Shown: piece after piece, positions 20,015 through 27,922 of the stretch
How positions within the stretch are numbered: the stretch's first letter is position 1
How the letters are laid out: each line of letters begins with the position of its first letter
IMG/VR virus record: IMGVR_UViG_3300032086_000016
Location: 1 to 37,408 of that record
Strand: one strand, 5' to 3'
Source: a virus
Length of the DNA stretch: 37,408 nt
The notes under the pieces: generated by a model
What the model was told of the DNA's origin: nothing
What the model saw: only the letters and a program-made list of their open reading frames with translations
Databases searched by the model: none
Translations under genes and position numbers: made by a program

Positions 20015-22474
20015 ATGCGGAACAATATGATGCCACCACAAGGTGGTCTTAAGACAGATGGACAACAAGTAGATCCTGTATCGGGCAATAAGGTTCCTGT
20101 AGGCTCTAACGCAAACGAAGTACGTGACGACATCCCAGCGCAATTGTCTGATGGTGAATACGTTGTTCCTGCTGATATTGTTCGTTATTATGGCGTAAAG
20201 TTTTTTGAAGATCTGCGTAACCAAGGTAAAGGTGGTTTAAAAGATATGGCTGCTAATGGTCGTATCGGTGGTGATCCTGTACCTCCAGGTGGACCACAGG
20301 CAACTGGATTTTCACCAGAAGAAACACAAGCTATGCAAAGCATGGTAGGTGCAGCTATGGGTGGAATGATGACTCAACAGATGCCGCCAGCTGATCCCTA
20401 TGCACAACAAGCTAATATGTATCAACAACGTCAAGGTTATGATGGCGGTGGTTTTGGTAGTAGATCTTTTGCTACAACTCCTACACGTTATAGCGGTGCA
20501 TTTAGTTGGGAAACACCAGACCCAGAACCAACAGGTGATGGTACAGGTGATGGCAATGGAGATACAGGTGGAGATCAAACACCAGTAACACTGTACTGTC
20601 CTGATGGTCGTGTAAACACTTTACAACTACCTGCTGACCAAGATATGTATGATCAACTTATTACAGAAGGTTGTGGTATTGATCAAAGCATTCTTCCAAG
20701 TTCTGGAGAAGGTGGTCCAGAAGTTCCTGAAGTTACTGATGAGCAACGTGCAGCTTGGATGGACGACTTTGGGTATAAGGGTGATGGTACAGAAAATTTT
20801 GAAGATATTGTTGCAGGAACTGAAGCTGCACTAGATCCAGATAACAGAAACTTTATTGAAAAACTTTTGTCAGGTGGTGCTATTGGTAAACTTCAACAAG
20901 CAACTACAGCAGCACAAGTAGCTGCAAACATTGCTATACTAGAAGCAAATGCACAAACCCCAGAAGAATTTGCTGAAGTAGAAAGATTACGATCACTTTG
21001 GAATAACTATGTTAAGACAAATAACCTAGATCTTTTACCAAAAGAATTTATTAATGGTGATCAGTTAGCAAAACAAATTAATTCTACTCAAGTAGACTGG
21101 TCTTTGGGTAGAGACTCTAAAGACGTAAACGGTAATCCAATCTTTAAATCAGATGAAGATTTTTATAAACAAATAGAAGAAGTAGCATCTGATGAAGATA
21201 GTGGTACTACTGCGACATATATTCGACCTGGAGAAACATACACTGATTCTATAACAGGAGAACAAACAACTGCTCCTGAAACAGGGGTTATTGTATATGA
21301 TTACGAAAATGACGTAGGAACTACTTTAGGGGGTGAATTACTTGAAGTTACAGATGATGGAGTAAAAGTATTTAAACCAGGTGAAGATACAATACGTCCA
21401 CCAAGCAGACCAGATGGCCCTACTACAGGTGTTATTGAAGACACTAATGTTGCACAGGTTGACGAAGGTGGGCCTACTACCGTTGATCCAACTCAAAATG
21501 TTCCCACATCAAGCGAAGCTTCTGCTGATCCTAATCTTGCTAAAGATATTCAAGATGACTTAGCAGCTACTCAAGCTATCTTTGAGCAACCTCTTGGTGG
21601 TACGGGTACAGACGACCCAACAATTACGGAAACAGTTGACCTAACTTCACCAGAAGAAACTACAACATATACCTACGAAGACCCAGGCGATTCTGTAGAT
21701 ACACCTGTTTATTCAGGTTCAAGTAGAGATGACGATGATGATTACAGCATACCAACAGTAGCTACAGGCACTCAAGCTTATGGTGGAAGTCAGGCTGCAG
21801 AAACAGCACTAATTCAATCTGACTTATCTGATGATGACTTCTGGGATGAATTTGAATCAGGTACATCAGGAGGCGGCAGCTCAGGTGGTGGAAGTTCTGG
21901 TGGCGGATCTTCAAGTACAACTACTAACACTGCATCTTCTGGTAGAACAGAGTCACAAATTCAAGCAGACATTAACCAAGCACTTCAAGACTCTGGTGGT
22001 GCATGGACATCAGAACTAAACGATCTTGTATCAGAACGTGACAGTGCTCGTTCTAATGAAGGTGGTGGTTCCTCTGGCGGTGGCGGAGGAGGAGGAGGCG
22101 GTGGTTCCTCTGGTGGAGGCTCCTCTGGTGGTGGAGGCGGTGGATGCTGCTTCATCATGCTAGAAGCTCGCTATGGTAACGGTACTATGGATGAAGTAGT
22201 ACGTAGATACCGTGATGAATATATGACTGATCGCAATCGTCGTGGATACTATCGTATGGCTGAAGTACTTGTACCACTAATGCGTAAGTCAAAAACATTT
22301 AAGTGGATTATCACAAAAACTTTTGCAGATCCTCTTGTGTCTTATGGTAAATATTACTATGGACAAAACAAACATGGTGTGATATACTCTCCGTTAAAGA
22401 ACTTCTGGATGAAAGTTTTTGACGTAGTAGGTGGTGACACCAAGTTTATAAGGGAAAATGGAGAAGTTGTCTAA
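20015..22474 (+). CDS. Large putative virion protein with C-terminal CFI-box domain
   Basis: The 819-residue product begins with a block I recognise in marine phages, VDPVSGNKVPVGSNANEVRD, DIPAQLSDGEYVVPADIVRY and FFEDLRNQGKGGLKDMAANG (about 17-90). A long acidic Thr/Gly/Asp-rich middle follows, then two Gly/Ser linkers (about 615-635 and 680-710). The last domain (711-819) starts CCFIMLEARYGNGTMDEVVR and continues RYRDEYMTDRNRRGYYRMAE. This is the CFI-box C-terminal domain found at the ends of many proteins after Gly/Ser linkers. Its role is not settled, and both sorting and binding have been suggested. The gene lies between portal and scaffold. A virion or ejected role is inferred. Confidence 0.7.
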   Translation: MRNNMMPPQGGLKTDGQQVDPVSGNKVPVGSNANEVRDDIPAQLSDGEYVVPADIVRYYGVKFFEDLRNQGKGGLKDMAANGRIGGDPVPPGGPQATGFSPEETQAMQSMVGAAMGGMMTQQMPPADPYAQQANMYQQRQGYDGGGFGSRSFATTPTRYSGAFSWETPDPEPTGDGTGDGNGDTGGDQTPVTLYCPDGRVNTLQLPADQDMYDQLITEGCGIDQSILPSSGEGGPEVPEVTDEQRAAWMDDFGYKGDGTENFEDIVAGTEAALDPDNRNFIEKLLSGGAIGKLQQATTAAQVAANIAILEANAQTPEEFAEVERLRSLWNNYVKTNNLDLLPKEFINGDQLAKQINSTQVDWSLGRDSKDVNGNPIFKSDEDFYKQIEEVASDEDSGTTATYIRPGETYTDSITGEQTTAPETGVIVYDYENDVGTTLGGELLEVTDDGVKVFKPGEDTIRPPSRPDGPTTGVIEDTNVAQVDEGGPTTVDPTQNVPTSSEASADPNLAKDIQDDLAATQAIFEQPLGGTGTDDPTITETVDLTSPEETTTYTYEDPGDSVDTPVYSGSSRDDDDDYSIPTVATGTQAYGGSQAAETALIQSDLSDDDFWDEFESGTSGGGSSGGGSSGGGSSSTTTNTASSGRTESQIQADINQALQDSGGAWTSELNDLVSERDSARSNEGGGSSGGGGGGGGGGSSGGGSSGGGGGGCCFIMLEARYGNGTMDEVVRRYRDEYMTDRNRRGYYRMAEVLVPLMRKSKTFKWIITKTFADPLVSYGKYYYGQNKHGVIYSPLKNFWMKVFDVVGGDTKFIRENGEVV

Positions 22475-23153
22475 AGAACCATATGACAACCCTAACCTAG
22501 TAGAAATATACGAAGAAAGATACATCCATCACCCAAATCAAAAAGCTGATGTTAATTTTGAAATAACAGTTATAGAAAAGGTGATGGATTACTACGACCA
22601 CGAATCTTGGTGCGATGTTGCCTGTGGTACTGGTTATCATTTGCGAAAAGCTTCTGGTAACTTTAAAAGGTTAGGTGTTGATAAATCTAAGTTGATGATG
22701 GATCAACATAAAGAAGATACAGAGTATGATGTAGATTATTCTGTTGCAAACATACTAAGTTGGAGAACCAAAAAGAAATTTGACTTAGTAACAAACTTTT
22801 GGTTTGGTTATTCACACCAACCATCTTTGGAAAAGGTACTAGACTTTTTTCAGAAAATGATAGACCTCACTGCAAAGCATGGATCTATAATACTGTCTTA
22901 CCACAATAACTGGAAGTTGTTTGATAAGATACCTATGAGTACACCAGAACCTATGGGTGGTCAGTTTAGCTTCGATGCGTTGCAATGGTCTTATGTAGAA
23001 CCAAGTACAGGTGATAAATACCATTGTATATCCCCTCACAAAAACCTTATCATAGGGCTTTTTGGTTCACAGTTTAAACGTTACAAAATAGTAGACTATC
23101 CTACGTTTGCTGGAAAAGAGCTGTTAGTATTAGAGGGTAAACTATGGAACTAG
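22458..23153 (+). CDS. Class I SAM-dependent methyltransferase
   Basis: The 231-residue protein has the Rossmann methyltransferase order: motif I WCDVACGTGYHL (Asp53-Gly59), an acidic residue after the second strand (RLGVDKSKLMMDQHKED), and motif IV-like FDLVTNFWFGYSHQPSLEKV. GSIILSYHNNWKLFD follows as the fifth strand, and the C-terminus closes with YPTFAGKELLVLEGKLW. It transfers methyl from S-adenosylmethionine to an unknown acceptor. No DNA target-recognition domain is present, so small molecule, protein, RNA or lipid substrates are all possible. It overlaps the CFI-box gene by 17 nt and the next gene by 10 nt, indicating co-expression with virion genes. Confidence 0.8.
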   Translation: MEKLSKEPYDNPNLVEIYEERYIHHPNQKADVNFEITVIEKVMDYYDHESWCDVACGTGYHLRKASGNFKRLGVDKSKLMMDQHKEDTEYDVDYSVANILSWRTKKKFDLVTNFWFGYSHQPSLEKVLDFFQKMIDLTAKHGSIILSYHNNWKLFDKIPMSTPEPMGGQFSFDALQWSYVEPSTGDKYHCISPHKNLIIGLFGSQFKRYKIVDYPTFAGKELLVLEGKLWN

Positions 23154-23347
23154 ACGAATATAAGAACACTATAGCAAAACGTCATGGTGATCTTTCTGAA
23201 GAAGAGAAAGAAACTGTAAGACGTATGATAGGTACACCAGTAGGAAATGTTCTAACAAAACTTGTTGGACCAGAATTAGGTAAAGCAATTACGGTAGGAC
23301 AACCAACAAAGATTAATCCCAAGCGTGGTGGCTTAGGATCAAGATAG
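23144..23347 (+). CDS. 67-residue hypothetical protein
   Basis: The product begins MELDEYKNTIAKRHGDLSEE and has a helical charged N-terminal half. A hydrophobic middle (MIGTPVGNVLTKLVGPELGK) and a basic Gly-rich tail ending RGGLGSR follow. It overlaps the methyltransferase gene by 10 nt. A short gap with a small hairpin (CCAGC-gca-GCTGG at 23361-23373) separates it from the scaffold gene. No family is recognised. Confidence 0.55.
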   Translation: MELDEYKNTIAKRHGDLSEEEKETVRRMIGTPVGNVLTKLVGPELGKAITVGQPTKINPKRGGLGSR

Positions 23348-23394
23348 GCAATAAGGCTACCCAGCGCAGCTGGCCCCAACATAAGGAGAAATAA

Positions 23395-24339
23395 ATGCCT
23401 GAACTAGCAGAAGTTGAACCAACTAAGACTGCGGGTTTTGTTGACCGTGGTTATAACTATGAACGTAAACGTAAACGTCTTGAGGAAGAAGAAGCAGAGA
23501 TTGCTAAACTAGAAGCAGAGGCTCGTGGTGAAAAGGTCGAGGAAGAAGAATCCGATGGCGAAGGATCTGAGACAGCCGAAGTATCGGATGCAAGTGATAC
23601 CGAACAAGAAGAAGCCAAAGCGGAACCCGAAGCATCGGAAGACGACTCAAACCTGAGCCGTGAAGAAAAGTCGTTTAAGAAACGTTATGGTGATCTTCGT
23701 CGCCATATGAACGAAAAAGAAAAAGAGTGGAAAGAACGTCTATCTGCGTTGGAAGAGCGTATGAAGGGCGAGAACATTGTTCCACCAAAGTCTAGTGAAG
23801 ATATTGAACAGTGGGCTAAAAAGTATCCTGATGTAGCTGGTATTGTGGAAACAATTGCTGCAAAGAAAGCACAAGAAATGTTTTCTAAAGCTGAAGGTCG
23901 GCTTAAAGAACTGGATGATGCCCATGCAGAAGCCACTCGTGTAAAAGCAGAAAACGTAATTCGTAAGTCACACAAAGACTTTGATACGTTACGTGCATCA
24001 GATGAGTTTCATGATTGGGCTGATGAACAGCCTAAGTGGGTACAGGATGCACTGTACGAAAACTCAGATGATCCTAAGTCTGTAATACGAGTTATTGATT
24101 TGTATAAGTCAGACAAAGGTTTAACTTCTGCAGCAAAGAAAGAAAAAACAAAAGCAGCAGCTAGTCCTGTAACTAAGCGTAGCAAAACGCAAGTGGACGT
24201 AAATGATGCTAATGACGCAATTCGTGAATCAGAGGTTTCAAGAATGTCTGATAAAGAATTTGAAGAACGAGCAGATGAAATTAATAAAGCTATTCGTTCT
24301 GGCAAATTTATATACGATGTTTCTGGCAAAGCCAGATAA
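23395..24339 (+). CDS. Putative capsid scaffolding protein
   Basis: The 314-residue protein is acidic and helix-rich, with coiled-coil stretches (KRKRLEEEEAEIAKLEAEAR and MNEKEKEWKERLSALEERM) and a disordered Glu/Asp/Ser-rich section (about 50-90). It ends in EVSRMSDKEFEERADEINKA, a tail element typical of scaffold-type proteins just before the major capsid gene. It should direct procapsid assembly and then leave or be degraded. No protease motif is apparent. AAGGAG lies 7 nt upstream of the ATG. The assignment rests on composition and position, as sequence is poorly conserved in such proteins. Confidence 0.75.
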   Translation: MPELAEVEPTKTAGFVDRGYNYERKRKRLEEEEAEIAKLEAEARGEKVEEEESDGEGSETAEVSDASDTEQEEAKAEPEASEDDSNLSREEKSFKKRYGDLRRHMNEKEKEWKERLSALEERMKGENIVPPKSSEDIEQWAKKYPDVAGIVETIAAKKAQEMFSKAEGRLKELDDAHAEATRVKAENVIRKSHKDFDTLRASDEFHDWADEQPKWVQDALYENSDDPKSVIRVIDLYKSDKGLTSAAKKEKTKAAASPVTKRSKTQVDVNDANDAIRESEVSRMSDKEFEERADEINKAIRSGKFIYDVSGKAR

Positions 24340-24343
24340 ACTG

Positions 24344-24371
24344 TTGACAATAAAGAAATCAGCAGTATAAC
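24344..24371 (+). promoter_or_regulatory. Putative promoter for the capsid gene
   Basis: TTGACA (24344-24349), 16-bp spacer, TATAAC (24366-24371) followed by TA, starting 4 nt after the scaffold stop. It leaves a leader of about 205 nt before the major capsid start and can raise capsid expression above that of upstream genes. Confidence 0.65.
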
Positions 24372-24381
24372 TATGAGCATA

Positions 24382-24416
24382 GAGACAAAAGCCTCTTAAT
24401 GACTACCTTTTGTCTC
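24382..24416 (+). other. 10-bp hairpin at the 5' end of the capsid mRNA leader
   Basis: GAGACAAAAG (24382-24391) pairs perfectly with CTTTTGTCTC (24407-24416) around a 15-nt loop. It begins about 10 nt after the -10 box. There is no T-tract after it, so it is more likely a 5' stabilising or processing hairpin than a terminator. The rest of the leader to 24583 contains no ORF I would call. Confidence 0.55.
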
Positions 24417-24583
24417 AACTCAATTTCCAAAAGTCTAAAACTAATAAGAACGACCTGTTTAAGTATAGGCCCGTTGAATATCTGGTAGGCCAACTAGATA
24501 CAATACGCACCCTAGAAAACGAACAGCCTCTTGTCGGTGTTTAGCTTTGTAACCCGAAGCCAAATATCATGGAGGATTTAATC

Positions 24584-25657
24584 ATGGCTTTTACAACAGC
24601 AGGGGGTTACGGCAACTTACCAAACGGTAACTTTTCATCCGTAATCTATTCCAAAAAGGTGCAGCTTGCATTCCGTAAGTCTACGGTTGCAGGTGACATC
24701 ACCAACTCAGATTATTTTGGCGAGATCGCTGCTCAAGGTGATACCGTTAAAATTATCAAAGAACCTGAAATCTCAGTTAGCTCTTATGCACGTGGTACAC
24801 AAATCACTGCACAAGATCTTGATGATGAAGATTTCTCTCTTGTCGTAGATAAAGCAAACTACTTTGCGTTTAAAATCGACGACATTGAAGAAGCTCACTC
24901 ACATGTGAACTTCATGGACTTGGCTACTAACCGTGCAGCATATCGCCTAGCGGATCAGTACGACCAAGAAGTATTAGGTTACTTGTCAGGATACAAACAG
25001 TCTGCACTACATTCTGCAGCTGACACTGTAAACGACCAAGTAAACGGTACAAAAGCTGTTTCAACCGCAGGTTCAGACGAATTGCTTTCAAGCATGAAGT
25101 TGAACAAAGGTGACTTCGGCAACATTACAACAACTTCTGCTGGTGATCACTCGATTCCAGTAGCAGCTCGTTTGCCAGGTGCAACAGCTCTGCCAACAGC
25201 CACAGCTTCACCAGCAATGGTTGTAGCTCGTATGGCTCGTCTGCTTGATCAACAACAAGTTGATAAAGACGGACGGTGGCTTGTAGTTGACCCAGTATTC
25301 ATGGAGATTCTACGTGATGAAGACTCACGTCTATTCAACGCAGACTTCGGTGAATCAGGTGGACTACGTAACGGTCTTGTCTTGAACAACTTCCACGGCT
25401 TCCGTGTATACACTTCAAGCAACCTACCGTCAGTTGGTACAGGACCAGGTACAACTGGTACTGCAAACCAAAACTCTAACTATGGTGCTATTGTTGCAGG
25501 TCATGATTCTGCTGTCGCAACTGCGGAGCAAATCAATAAGACTGAAACTTACCGTGATCCAGACAGCTTTGCTGACATCGTTCGTGGTATGCACCTATAC
25601 GGTCGTAAGATCCTTCGTCCAGAAGGCATCGTTACTGCCAAGTATAACGCAGCGTAA
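24584..25657 (+). CDS. Major capsid protein
   Basis: The start at 24584 (MAFTTAGGYGNLPNGNFSSV) has GGAGGA at the expected distance; an ATG at 24569 lies before that site and is rejected. The 357-residue protein shows a HK97-fold layout: an N-arm, FGEIAAQGDTVKIIKEPEIS and DEDFSLVVDKANYFAFKIDD (E-loop and spine helix region), and a long helix with HVNFMDLATNRAAYRLADQY. The A-domain includes RWLVVDPVFMEILRDEDSRL and YTSSNLPSV, and the P-domain ends ADIVRGMHLYGRKILRPEGI. It forms the icosahedral shell. Its own promoter and strong ribosome site match the need for high expression. Confidence 0.9.
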   Translation: MAFTTAGGYGNLPNGNFSSVIYSKKVQLAFRKSTVAGDITNSDYFGEIAAQGDTVKIIKEPEISVSSYARGTQITAQDLDDEDFSLVVDKANYFAFKIDDIEEAHSHVNFMDLATNRAAYRLADQYDQEVLGYLSGYKQSALHSAADTVNDQVNGTKAVSTAGSDELLSSMKLNKGDFGNITTTSAGDHSIPVAARLPGATALPTATASPAMVVARMARLLDQQQVDKDGRWLVVDPVFMEILRDEDSRLFNADFGESGGLRNGLVLNNFHGFRVYTSSNLPSVGTGPGTTGTANQNSNYGAIVAGHDSAVATAEQINKTETYRDPDSFADIVRGMHLYGRKILRPEGIVTAKYNAA

Positions 25658-25671
25658 GGGGGGATTGAATT

Positions 25672-26157
25672 ATGGCATTAGGTGATAACACACTCCAAGC
25701 GGCACGTGGTAACTCACAACGTGGACGTAACCCTTACATGGTTCAAACTGTATTGAACCTAGCAACTGCTTTGTCAGATAAAGGATCAGCTCTTGCAGCA
25801 GCAGACGTTGTTCCTGTAATCGCAGTACCTAAAGGTCACTTGATCTTGAATGCAGGTATTGAGGTTGACACAGCATCTGATGGTTCTACATTTACTGTAG
25901 ACCTTGGAACTGGTGTAGACGCTGACGTATTCGTTGATGGTTTTGACGGTACATCTGCAGCAGCAGTAGTTGCACAAAACCCTGCAGCATATCAGCCAGT
26001 AATGGCTGTAGCTGATGACAACATCGACATGACAATTGCTTCATTGTCTGGTGGTGCTGTTACTACAGGTAAATTCCGTATCTGGGCTGTCCTAATGGAT
26101 TGTACAGACATGGGTAACGATGGTACTGCAAACGAAGTTGCACGTGACCAAGTATAA
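25672..26157 (+). CDS. Putative head decoration or minor capsid protein
   Basis: The 161-residue protein is beta-rich: VVPVIAVPKGHLILNAGIEV, SDGSTFTVDLGTGVDADVFV, DNIDMTIASLSGGAVTTGKF, RIWAVLMDCTDMGND. It follows the major capsid gene by 14 nt with a GGGGGG-type ribosome site. The position and fold are those of capsid-stabilising decoration proteins in marine phages, but no specific family is established. A hairpin terminator candidate follows it, separating the capsid unit from later genes. Confidence 0.7.
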   Translation: MALGDNTLQAARGNSQRGRNPYMVQTVLNLATALSDKGSALAAADVVPVIAVPKGHLILNAGIEVDTASDGSTFTVDLGTGVDADVFVDGFDGTSAAAVVAQNPAAYQPVMAVADDNIDMTIASLSGGAVTTGKFRIWAVLMDCTDMGNDGTANEVARDQV

Positions 26158-26166
26158 ATAAACTTT

Positions 26167-26191
26167 AGGGGCTGCTTTTTGAGTGGCCCCT
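26167..26191 (+). terminator. Hairpin terminator candidate after the capsid unit
   Basis: AGGGGC (26167-26172) pairs with GCCCCT (26186-26191) around a 13-nt T-rich loop, followed only by TTAGC. The stem is short and G/C-rich, and the U-tract is weak, so termination is probably partial. Confidence 0.5.
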
Positions 26192-26204
26192 TTAGCACAT
26201 CTAA

Positions 26205-26597
26205 ATGATACTCAAGGCTAAAAATAAATTATCTAATTGGGACGTTAGGGTATTCAACATAAGTGAAGTATATTCACAAATGGATGAAGCTGCTTTATTA
26301 GATAGAAACTTTTTAGCTGCTATAAAGAAATCACTAGATGACAATGGAATGCTTTGGCCTCCTATAGTTTGGACACAAGAAACTTTTTTAGTTTATTGCC
26401 AAGAGCAACCACACAGACAAGACCCTAACAAACTTGTAGACACAAATTTAAAGTATCGTTGTGCTATAGGAAATAATAGATTTAACTACGCTAAAGAAAA
26501 TGGATATACACAAATAGAATGTGTTTATGTTCCAACTTGGCAAGATAAAGACACAGTTCTAGAAACAACTAGAATGGAATACTGTGTAGACTTTTAA
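26205..26597 (+). CDS. ParB/sulfiredoxin-fold-like protein
   Basis: The 130-residue protein contains LDDNGMLWPPIVW, then KYRCAIGNNRFNYAKENGYT followed by QIECVYVPTW. This resembles the GNxRxxAAxxxGYxxIxxxV strand-helix-strand of ParB/Srx-like nuclease or nucleotide-binding domains. It lacks a DNA-binding second domain. It lies between capsid and tail genes, without its own promoter. The role is unknown; CTPase/nuclease or structural use are possible. No ribosome site is obvious before the ATG. Confidence 0.55.
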   Translation: MILKAKNKLSNWDVRVFNISEVYSQMDEAALLDRNFLAAIKKSLDDNGMLWPPIVWTQETFLVYCQEQPHRQDPNKLVDTNLKYRCAIGNNRFNYAKENGYTQIECVYVPTWQDKDTVLETTRMEYCVDF

Positions 26598-26612
26598 AGA
26601 GGAAATCCAAAC

Positions 26613-27050
26613 ATGGCTATTACAACAGCAATGTGCACAAGTTTTAAACAAGAGCTTCTTGGCGGTACTCATGATTTGGATACCGACACTATTAAACTAG
26701 CACTTATTAAAGACTCACCATCAGGTACGTATGGTGCAGCAACAACTAACTATTCAGATGTAACAGGTAACTCTGATGAAGCATCTGGAACAGGATATTC
26801 AGCAGGTGGACAAGAGCTAGACGGTGCAGCTATTTCTGCAGACGGTACTACTGCCATTGTTGACTTTACTGACGAAGTATTTTCAAACGTAACTACATCA
26901 GCAGATGGTTGTATTATTTATAACTCTTCACAATCAAACAAAGCTATTTGTGTAATTGATTTTGGTGGCACAGTTAGTGCTACAGCAGGTGACTTAACTA
27001 TTGAATTTCCAACAGCAGATGCATCTAACGCAGTAATACGTATTGCCTAA
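26613..27050 (+). CDS. Conserved phage structural-type protein
   Basis: The 145-residue protein begins MAITTAMCTSFKQELLGGTH and continues DTDTIKLALIKDSPSGTYGA. A Gly/Ser/Thr beta-rich region follows (TAIVDFTDEVFSNVTTSADG, CIIYNSSQSNKAICVIDFGG), ending DLTIEFPTADASNAVIRIA. The opening is shared by many phage virion proteins of unknown precise role. The position before the tail genes suggests a head-tail or neck component. AGAGG lies before the ATG. Confidence 0.7.
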   Translation: MAITTAMCTSFKQELLGGTHDLDTDTIKLALIKDSPSGTYGAATTNYSDVTGNSDEASGTGYSAGGQELDGAAISADGTTAIVDFTDEVFSNVTTSADGCIIYNSSQSNKAICVIDFGGTVSATAGDLTIEFPTADASNAVIRIA

Positions 27051-27060
27051 GAGGTAAGCT

Positions 27061-27807
27061 ATGGCTGTTATTAAGTCTTCAGCATTATACGGAACAGGTG
27101 TATATAGTGGTTCTGTATTTGGTACTCGCAATGTTTCCTTTGCTTTAACAGGAGTAGCAGGAACAGGGGCGATTGAACCAGTAGCTGCTGGTGGCTTTGA
27201 AATTGATATATCTGAAAGATTAGGTAGCGTATCTGCTACTGGTTCTATTGGAACTATATCTCCTAATATACAAGAAGATATATCAGGTGTATCAGCAACA
27301 GGTGCTATAGGCACACTTACATTTAGCACTTCTCACAGTCTTGCAAGTGTATCTGCAACAGGAAGTATTGGTACACTAGCTATCAGCAACACTGTTGGAC
27401 TAACAGGGGTAGCTGGTACAACTGCAGTAGAGTCTGTTTCAGTAGACGGTTTTGAAATAGACATTACTGAAAAAGTAACTGGTGTATCTGCTACAGGTGC
27501 TGTTACAACAGTTCAACCTGTATTTAGTTTTACTGAGATACTTCCAAGTTTTGGTCTTACTGGTTCTATTGGAACTATAAGTCCAAATGTAAAAGAAGAA
27601 CTAGGTGCAAACGCTGTTACAAGTGTAAGTGGTACAGCCCTAGTAAACACTGTAAAAGTTAATACTAAAGAAAACCTACTGTCTACATCTGCAACAGGAT
27701 CAATAGGTTTTGCAAACTCAAATGTAATTGCAGTACAGTTTAATTTTGAAGCAGTAAAAACAAGATACAGTCGTAGACGAACAGTTATATTGCCGAGGGT
27801 AGCATAA
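27061..27807 (+). CDS. Repeat protein with VSATGSIGT motifs
   Basis: The 248-residue protein carries about nine loosely spaced copies of a (G/S)VSATG(S/A)IGT(I/L) element, for example SVSATGSIGTISPN, GVSATGAIGTLTFS, SVSATGSIGTLAIS and GVSATGAVTTVQP. They are separated by 10-20 residues including twice a DGFEIDITEK/GGFEIDISER unit. The C-terminus is basic (KTRYSRRRTVILPRVA). The repeats should build a beta-solenoid or beta-spiral fiber segment. It overlaps the next tiny gene in TAATG. A virion fiber or neck role is inferred from the repeats and location. Confidence 0.65.
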   Translation: MAVIKSSALYGTGVYSGSVFGTRNVSFALTGVAGTGAIEPVAAGGFEIDISERLGSVSATGSIGTISPNIQEDISGVSATGAIGTLTFSTSHSLASVSATGSIGTLAISNTVGLTGVAGTTAVESVSVDGFEIDITEKVTGVSATGAVTTVQPVFSFTEILPSFGLTGSIGTISPNVKEELGANAVTSVSGTALVNTVKVNTKENLLSTSATGSIGFANSNVIAVQFNFEAVKTRYSRRRTVILPRVA

Positions 27808-27920
27808 TGCCTACAACATCAGCAGAAAGAACAGTGTTAGTTCGTTCACAAAACAGAATAGTATATGTACTAAGAAAAACAACATCGGCGGATAGAACTG
27901 TATACGCAAATGAGGATTAA
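27807..27920 (+). CDS. 37-residue protein of ERTV repeat type
   Basis: A short ORF, starting at an ATG overlapping the previous stop, reads MPTTSAERTVLVRSQNRIVY and VLRKTTSADRTVYANED. It is an internal duplication of (T)SA(E/D)RTV. Similar small proteins appear next to fiber-tail adaptors in marine phages, so I call it a real gene. The basic beta-strand pattern suggests it packs against a structural partner. Confidence 0.6.
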   Translation: MPTTSAERTVLVRSQNRIVYVLRKTTSADRTVYANED

Positions 27921-27922
27921 AC

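Noticed and set aside
22050-22145. Gly-rich GGN repeats considered as a CRISPR or regulatory repeat
   Set aside because: They lie in frame inside the CFI-box gene and simply encode a Gly/Ser linker.
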